Assembly (NCBI RefSeq): GCF_013373865.1
Contig: NC_050470.1
Coordinates: 16,929,244-16,993,243, forward strand
Length of the DNA: 64,000 nt
Reading direction: 5' to 3'
Origin: Monomorium pharaonis
Lineage: Eukaryota > Arthropoda > Insecta > Hymenoptera > Formicidae
The notes below the pieces were generated by a model. The model did not search any database and was not told the origin of the DNA. It saw nothing but the letters and a program-made list of their open reading frames with translations. The position numbers and the translations under genes were made by a program. Shown piece by piece: positions 58,356-64,000 of the stretch. Positions within the stretch are counted from its first letter, which is position 1. Every line of letters begins with the position of its first letter.

Positions 58356-61040
58356 TGCTTAGATGACCAATCGCTGGCTCATCTTTCCTGGTCTTCGCCC
58401 GAATTACTTCTAAGTATAGAGGTTTACAATTTTCATTTTCTTATTTAAGGGACAGGCGATAGAAAAAAAGGAATTTATATTTGTCTGTAAATTATTTGTA
58501 GAGAGTTGCGCCTTTGGTTGTTAGTTTAACCCGAACCGCGTTTTTGCTTGAGCGATAAATTTTATAGTTCCGGAAATTCTTTGTCCGATATGTTTCAGAT
58601 ATTTTCCTTTTCAAGTTTCGATATTTCCCCTTTTTTTCTGTCTTTACGTTAGGTACCGATCTAAGGCATTGTTTGAGCATGGTCCGGTAATAAAGATAGC
58701 TGTTACGATACTTCTTATTCTAAATTCAACATTCCTTTAGACTTAGAAGGAATTGAATCATATCTGACGGTCATTTTTAGAAATTATTTATGGGTGGAAA
58801 CTAGAGTCCTCGTTTAATGACTGTACTTTTGATTTATGTATTTGTTGTTCTTTAGAAATAAAATTTTAAATTATCGCTATATTTCACAAACTTGTGACAA
58901 TAGAGCGATCCTATGCAAACAATCTTACTATTATCAACCGTCAGAATATGATTTCTCTTATTTAGCTATTTTTCTTAGAAGGGTCAGCGATAGGGAAAAA
59001 CGTTAAGTCAGCTGGACATAACAGTTATCTTGCATTGAATTGTGTCACTAAATAAAAAGAATCCGTTTACAACACTAGCATAGATCGAATATTATCAACA
59101 AATATTTCCACGTGCAAGCAGTACACAACTTGTACACTAGTATATACAATTTGAATATATACGTTTCACTATATTAACATACACATAAGCAAAATGAAAT
59201 CAGGAAAGAACGTCCTCCAACATGTTAACTCGTCGGCACGAACTAGCCTCACTACGCATAGTGTCGGTCACTTGATTGGGGTAATTTGATACACGTGTAT
59301 ATTACGTCACGATTGTCATGCGCAGTTGCATGGTCACAATTCTATATAATTGAACAAATATTGAGTAAATGTAGAGAAACAGCTTTTGAATAAAAAGATT
59401 TATAATTGATCTAGAAATGACAATTTAACGTGTACAACAATTGGTGTATATTTGAGAAAAAAGTTACTTTATGTTTTAAAGTAATAATTATATTCGAGAT
59501 ATGTCCGCTTATAGGGTCCATAATTGATCATTGATAATTCAAATTTTAGATCCCATTTATTGATCAATAACTAAGAATTAGTATGGTGTTTTACTTTTCT
59601 TAAAGTCATATTTAATTAAAAATTGAACAATTATGTTGTTCCACGTCATGGAGTGAACGTGGAATTGCCATTTCTCCACGATTTGTTACCTGGGTAATTA
59701 CATCCCTGTTGCCCGACTCTTACCACGAAGAGATCGATATTATGAGTCTTTTTTGTTTTTTAATTTTTGGGGTTTTAATTTTTTATTTTTAGTTTTGTTT
59801 TTGGTCCTTATTTTTGTTTCTTACTTTTGTTTTTGTTTTTTATTTTATTTTATTTTTTTTAATTTAGAGATATTTATTTATCAAAACGTATTAAGTTTAC
59901 TTATGAAAAATCTGAAAACATTTTGAATATTGACAGACTTGACGTTCAACACAGAATTTTTTAAGTCCTTGAAGAATATTTAGAAAAATTCGAGCAATTT
60001 CTTTTGGCTGCGACAGTCTCAATTTTATGCGATAGCAAATTGTTGGCTTTCCATAAGTATCTTGAAATTCTCAAAAAAAATAAAAAACGAAAAATAAAAA
60101 CCGTTACCCCCCCCCTGCCCAAAAGCTTCACCTATGTCAACCTCCTCGTAAGAATAACAGGATTGAACAACAGGGATATTATTATCGACAGTTAACAGAT
60201 ATTACAATAATATTATTGTACTTACAAGTTAGAGTCAGTTCCTAACAGCTTTTGTTGAAAACTAATCCATATCTCTTGATTGAGAATGAGCAACCCTCAA
60301 TAATCTTCTGGTATAGAGCTTTAGCCATATTTTTCGAAATTTCAACAATATATATCATCATCTTGAATTCGCCATATTGAATTTTACAAATTTGATCTTG
60401 GATTTGCAATCAGCGACCCAAAAAACATGTAAAAGTATTATTCGATTAATACCAAAACAATTTTAATCCAACTATTCCCTTTTTCTCTAGAAAAAAAATC
60501 GGTAAAATTTTTTAGCTTTACAACGTCAGTTTGGTCGGCGCCATGTTAAATTTTGAGAAATTTAGTCACTGATCTTGAAGTTCGGGGTTCATGGATGCAA
60601 GAAATTTACTCTCCAAGATTGAGCTCAAGCAGTTTCAATGTGATATCGTTCATTAAAAAAAATCTGTCAGTGGAAATTTACGTCTTTCTTTAAAAAAAAA
60701 ATGACGTCGGATTCTGAAAAAACACGAAATTTTACGTAAGAAAAACTTGGGGTTAAATTTTTTAAAGAGCTAGAACATGATGAATTCTTTCAGCAAAAAA
60801 ATCTGCAAAAAATCGTCCGTTTGGATATTAACGGATTAAAAGAGGTAAAAATTTCAAAATTAGTATCTCAGGAAACATAAATTTAAAATCGTCACAATAA
60901 AACTATTATGCGATTTCTAGGTTATTTAACCTTAATTACATGTTTATTTTATTGAAAAATTCCTGAAATATGTCCAATTCTCGTAAGAAATTATTTGCAA
61001 TAGTTTGGAAAGAAATTTAAAGTAGATCAATATCGGCCCT
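58356..61040. other. Non-coding region
   Basis: There is a T-rich tract at 59745-59870 and CGCCATATTGAATTTT words at 60368, shared with 34.9 kb. No supported gene. Confidence 0.4.
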
Positions 61041-62340
61041 TACTGATATTCCTTCTTTGTCTAAATGTAACTGTAATGTGTTGTATGGATTGCCAAATAT
61101 TTTTGCAATATTTTTGGAATATTGGAAAAATATGAGCTGTCATAACAATTATATAGCTATTAATATAGTTAAAATAGCTGTGGCTATATTTTGCTTTTTT
61201 AGTTTCTGTCACAACGACTTCATAGCTATCAAATTAGCTGAAATACCTGTTGCAGTATTTTGACTTTTCTATTAGCTGTTACAACGCTTTTGCAGCTAAA
61301 CATCCAGCAAAATACCATTTGCTGCCAAATACCATTTACTGCCATTTGCTGCTTGTAAACAAAGCTGGGAGGTTATACTAACCACTTTTTTCCTGTCGCA
61401 GCTAATATAGGTAGACTGTGTTACTTAGGTTAAGTTTATTGCACAGCAAAAATCAATTTTTGAAGGTTATACTATGATTAGCGTATTTACATGTACGCCA
61501 TGTGAGACGTAGTGAGAGTGGCAGTTTATCACGCTTGCGCGCCATTAGTGCTCGAGCATGTTCATTGTTAAAAGCTAAATTACAGCCAAAATAGCTGTAA
61601 TTTGGCTGTAATTTGTATTCCAAAGCGAAAGTAAAAAGTAGCATGACTATCAATTTTATATTACATCTAGCATGTATCAGCGACGGTTAAACAAATCCAT
61701 GCGTTATTTATAAAACTCGAAAATTAGTACTTAAGACTCTGTGTGTAGTTCTGTAATTAGCGTACTTAGAAATTTGCGTCTGCGTTAATATTATTATTTG
61801 TATAATATAAGTTGTAGTAATTTACAGTTATTAATTAATAATATACATTAGTTTTTTTATCTCAATTTAATAAAGCAAAGATTCCAAGTTCAATCCTAGT
61901 TGAATAAATAATTTTTTTATTCTTTAAACATAATTTTAAAATTAAAATTTAATTTAATTAATTTATATTTTTAAATCTTAATTTATATATTCAGAACAGA
62001 TTTATTTATTAAATTATTTTTATGCCTTATTAATTTATTTACTAAAATAGCGAATGTATAGCTGTAAAACGGCCGCGAATATGTTGTTGCTGCTATTTGA
62101 TTGTACAGCTATTTTGCTGCAAAGAAGTTATTATAACTTTTTTATAGCAACATAGCTGTACAGCCAAATAGCAGCAACAACATGTTTAAAACCTAAAAAT
62201 GTTGTTCCATTTTTGCTGCTACAACATTGTCAAAACGTTGCAATAATGTTGTGGCAGTAACTGTGCTAGACAAAAATGCTGTGATATAAACTGCAACAAC
62301 GTTATCGCAGCCATTTTACAGCTTACATGCTACTTGGGAA
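61041..62340. mobile_element. Decayed repeat rich in TAGCTGT and TTGCTGC words
   Basis: TAGCTGT, TTGCTGCCA and GCTGCAACA words in both orientations dominate 61120-61370 and 62045-62330. The right edge is ACATGCTACTTGGGA, like the CCCAGGTAGCAC end of the hairpin at 62938. It is probably one or more non-autonomous elements; boundaries on the left are unclear. Confidence 0.4.
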
Positions 62341-62419
62341 GCTTAGGCATTTGTAAACATAACGCCATCGAAATATTAGTCGATTTGTGTCTGCATCATA
62401 AAATTATTCTTGATTGAAA

Positions 62420-62635
62420 ATGTCAGCTTACGAGCCAAATTCTCGTCATTTGCGGGAGGTTTTAATTTTTTGCTTCAATATGAAGAAATCTGCGACTAAG
62501 GTTTATCAAATGCTCTCAAATAGATATGGCAAGGCCGTTATTAGTGAAAAAACGTGCCGAGAGTGGTTTCAACGCTTCAAGAACGGTGATTTTGACGTCG
62601 AAGACCGGCATGGCGATGGAAGAGAGAACCCAGAC
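62420..62635 (+). pseudogene. Mariner transposase, N-terminal helix-turn-helix only
   Basis: From ATG at 62420 the frame reads HLREVLIFCFNMKKSATKVY, NRYGKAVISEKTCREWFQRF and NGDFDVEDRHGDGRE. That is the first helix-turn-helix of mariner transposases, which binds the element ends. The similarity stops after GRE at about 62625, where CCCAGACGGCACC begins, the same style of end as the CCCAGACAGCAC element. The catalytic domain is absent. Confidence 0.85.
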
Positions 62636-62936
62636 GGCACCAAGTCGTCTAAAAGCATCACTAAAACTGGTCATATTTTAGTCTAAGACATCTTTTAGTC
62701 AGAGCGTATAGTTAACTAAAAGACGACTAAAGGTCGGCTCGTGACCCGCTTTAAGTCGACTTTTAAGTCTTGTCCAAAAAATGACTTTAAAGTGACTAAT
62801 TTTAGACATTTTTTAGTCATCTTAAGAAAATGAAAGATGTCTAAAATTAGTCACCATAAGTCATCTTTTAGTAAGTGTTTTTAGACAGGTTTCTATTTGT
62901 AGATTAGGTTAGATTAGGTTAGATTTTAATAAACAT
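62626..62936. other. Repeat with dispersed TTTTAGTC words
   Basis: TTTTAGTC, GACTAAAA and CTAAAATTAGTCAC recur in both orientations, giving local hairpins, followed by GATTAGGTTA repeats at 62900-62925. It is probably another element of the CCCAGAC-ended type inserted in the mariner remnant; no right end is found. Confidence 0.4.
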
Positions 62937-62937
62937 C

Positions 62938-63110
62938 CCAGGTAGCACAGAGAGTTCAAAAAGAACTCAATTGTATGTCATCAATTATGAATTTTTTTTT
63001 TTAGATGGAAAAGAATTATTTTTATAAAAATAATTCTTTTTGCATCTCACAAAAAATTCATAATTGGTGACATACAATTGAGTTTTTTTCGAACTCTTTG
63101 TGCTATCCGG
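62938..63110. mobile_element. Palindromic MITE with CCAGGTAGCAC ends
   Basis: CCAGGTAGCACAGAGAGTTC and the reverse complement of 63091-63110 (CCGGATAGCACAAAGAGTTC) head arms of about 80 bp that include ACTCAATTGTATGTCA and ATTATGAATTTTTT. The hairpin is nearly complete with a loop near 63020. Confidence 0.8.
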
Positions 63111-63290
63111 AATGGCACACATTAAATACAATAATTAATATTTATTTTTACATCAATTATATAATATTTATAATACAATACGGTATATGTAATAAATTTT
63201 TATATAAATACAAACGCAGTTTAAATAGATGTAAAGCAATAATTTAATGTCTATCTATTGCGTCTCTTGGTCGTTAACTTAATAAAATCT

Positions 63291-63718
63291 TCACACGTGA
63301 TATGGCAGAATTGTATAGCTGTGAAATCTTGGGGAAAGACCAAACTTTGCACCAAACTTTGTCTCAAAATCAAGCAGATGTTCTTTAAAATCCATGTATA
63401 TCTTCGATTTATCCAACCAGGCAAAATTCTGATTCTCATTAAACAATGTGCTTATTCTTGCAATTGGATATTCACAAATCAAACGAGCAGATCTTTCCTA
63501 TAAAAAAAAGATGCTTCAAACATTATCGTACGTTTGTTATTGCTTATACTAAATCTACAAATATTTCTATGATGTACATACTTTACTTTAGGATGCAATT
63601 CTGATAATACTAAGCATCCTTCCATTAACTGATTGAAATGCTTTAGATTTTGACCCGAAAAGATCTATTTGAAATCCACTGCAATCTGCTGGGTCAACTC
63701 ATCCTGAATCTGACAAAC
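63291..63718 (-). pseudogene. Unrecognised two-exon gene end with one in-frame stop
   Basis: Exon 63718-63587 reads VCQIQDELTQQIAVDFK, a TAG (63667-63665), then QNLKHFNQLMEGCLVLSEL, and ends at a GTAAAG donor. An 89-bp intron ends in TTTTTTTATAG. Exon 63497-63291 continues in phase with ERSARLICEYPIARISTLF and stops with TGA at 63291. The matched phase supports a real gene, but I do not know the family; it could be a transposon protein. The acceptor before 63718 is weak. Confidence 0.45.
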
Positions 63719-63824
63719 CTTTTGTTCAAACAAAAATAAAATACTTAATCAAAGGATTAATTCTATTAATTATTAGCTCTTACAATATAATGTGAAAAAA
63801 GCACTTTATCCATACAAACGACTA

Positions 63825-63915
63825 TGGCGCAGTGAGTTGTGTGTCTGCTCTCTGTGCAAGAGACTTGGATTCAAAACCACGTAATCAGAGAACGGACACA
63901 CAACTCACTGTGCCA
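63825..63915 (+). other. tRNA-like hairpin
   Basis: TGGCGCAGTGAGTTGTGTGTC (A-box-like start) pairs with GGACACACAACTCACTGTGCCA around a loop holding GGATTCAAAACC (B-box-like). The 20-bp outer stem is not that of a tRNA. It could be a small SINE- or MITE-like unit. Confidence 0.45.
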
Positions 63916-64000
63916 CAATCACTATTTTTATTTTGGAAAAAATTAGTGTAACTAAATTACTTTTGAAATTTTTATGGAAATCAATCAGATAGATAAACAC

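Overview
The window is eukaryotic, AT-rich and built almost entirely of transposable elements in several states of decay. The mix points to an insect genome: R1-type and jockey/CR1-type LINEs, EnSpm/CACTA-like, PIF/Harbinger, hAT, Kolobok-like and mariner remnants, many palindromic MITEs, and long pure microsatellites. An ant or other hymenopteran is my inference, not something the sequence proves. I found no convincing conserved single-copy host gene. The best candidates for ordinary spliced genes are a BEN-domain gene at 20.7-22.7 kb (minus) and short orphan exons at 63.3-63.7 kb (minus). Both carry an in-frame stop.

Layout. 0-3.2 kb: a decayed R1-type ORF1 (minus), split by a large inverted structure. 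3.2-12.7 kb: mostly non-coding, with three small MITEs and an unrecognised spliced ORF at 4.1-4.6 kb. 12.9-13.8 kb: a palindromic element with a 451-bp pure (CA)n core. 14.9-20.5 kb: two copies of an element with CCCACATAGAAAT ends and an internal tRNA-like module, a near-perfect 260-bp hairpin, and a GC-rich block at 16.6-18.5 kb. 20.7-25.7 kb: the BEN gene, a Kolobok-like TTAA element and a Harbinger transposase. 26.2-34.8 kb: an EnSpm-like transposase gene cut by a 5.8-kb TIR element (8-bp target duplication), which is itself cut by a nearly intact LINE. 35.5-38.8 kb: a full copy of the tRNA-like element and another large palindrome with a Harbinger-type MITE at its centre. 40.8-43.3 kb: a second EnSpm-like transposase pseudogene. 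43.4-46.6 kb: an LTR-like element whose ORF is split by another palindromic array element. 49.4-54.5 kb: an R1-type LINE split by a third palindromic array element and by an hAT-like element with a 40-bp tandem array. 54.5-64 kb: microsatellite, MITE pieces, an unrecognised spliced ORF at 57.1-58.4 kb, a mariner N-terminus and small hairpins.

Most notable signals. (1) Three elements (12.9, 45.6 and 50.5 kb) have arms made of 15-16-bp or 29-bp units that recombine a few interchangeable half-words; two have clear 9-bp target duplications. All share a (CA)n-GGGG-TGCAA-CTTCG core, also found twice at 37.7-38.5 kb. (2) The LINE at 28.7-33.2 kb has ORF1 and ORF2 in one frame, separated by a single UAG inside UAG-CAA-CCA, which matches the tobamovirus-type leaky-stop consensus. 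(3) A tRNA-like A-box/B-box module lies at the same place in three copies of one element. Nested insertions allow interrupted reading frames to be aligned across target duplications, which sets the order of insertion events.
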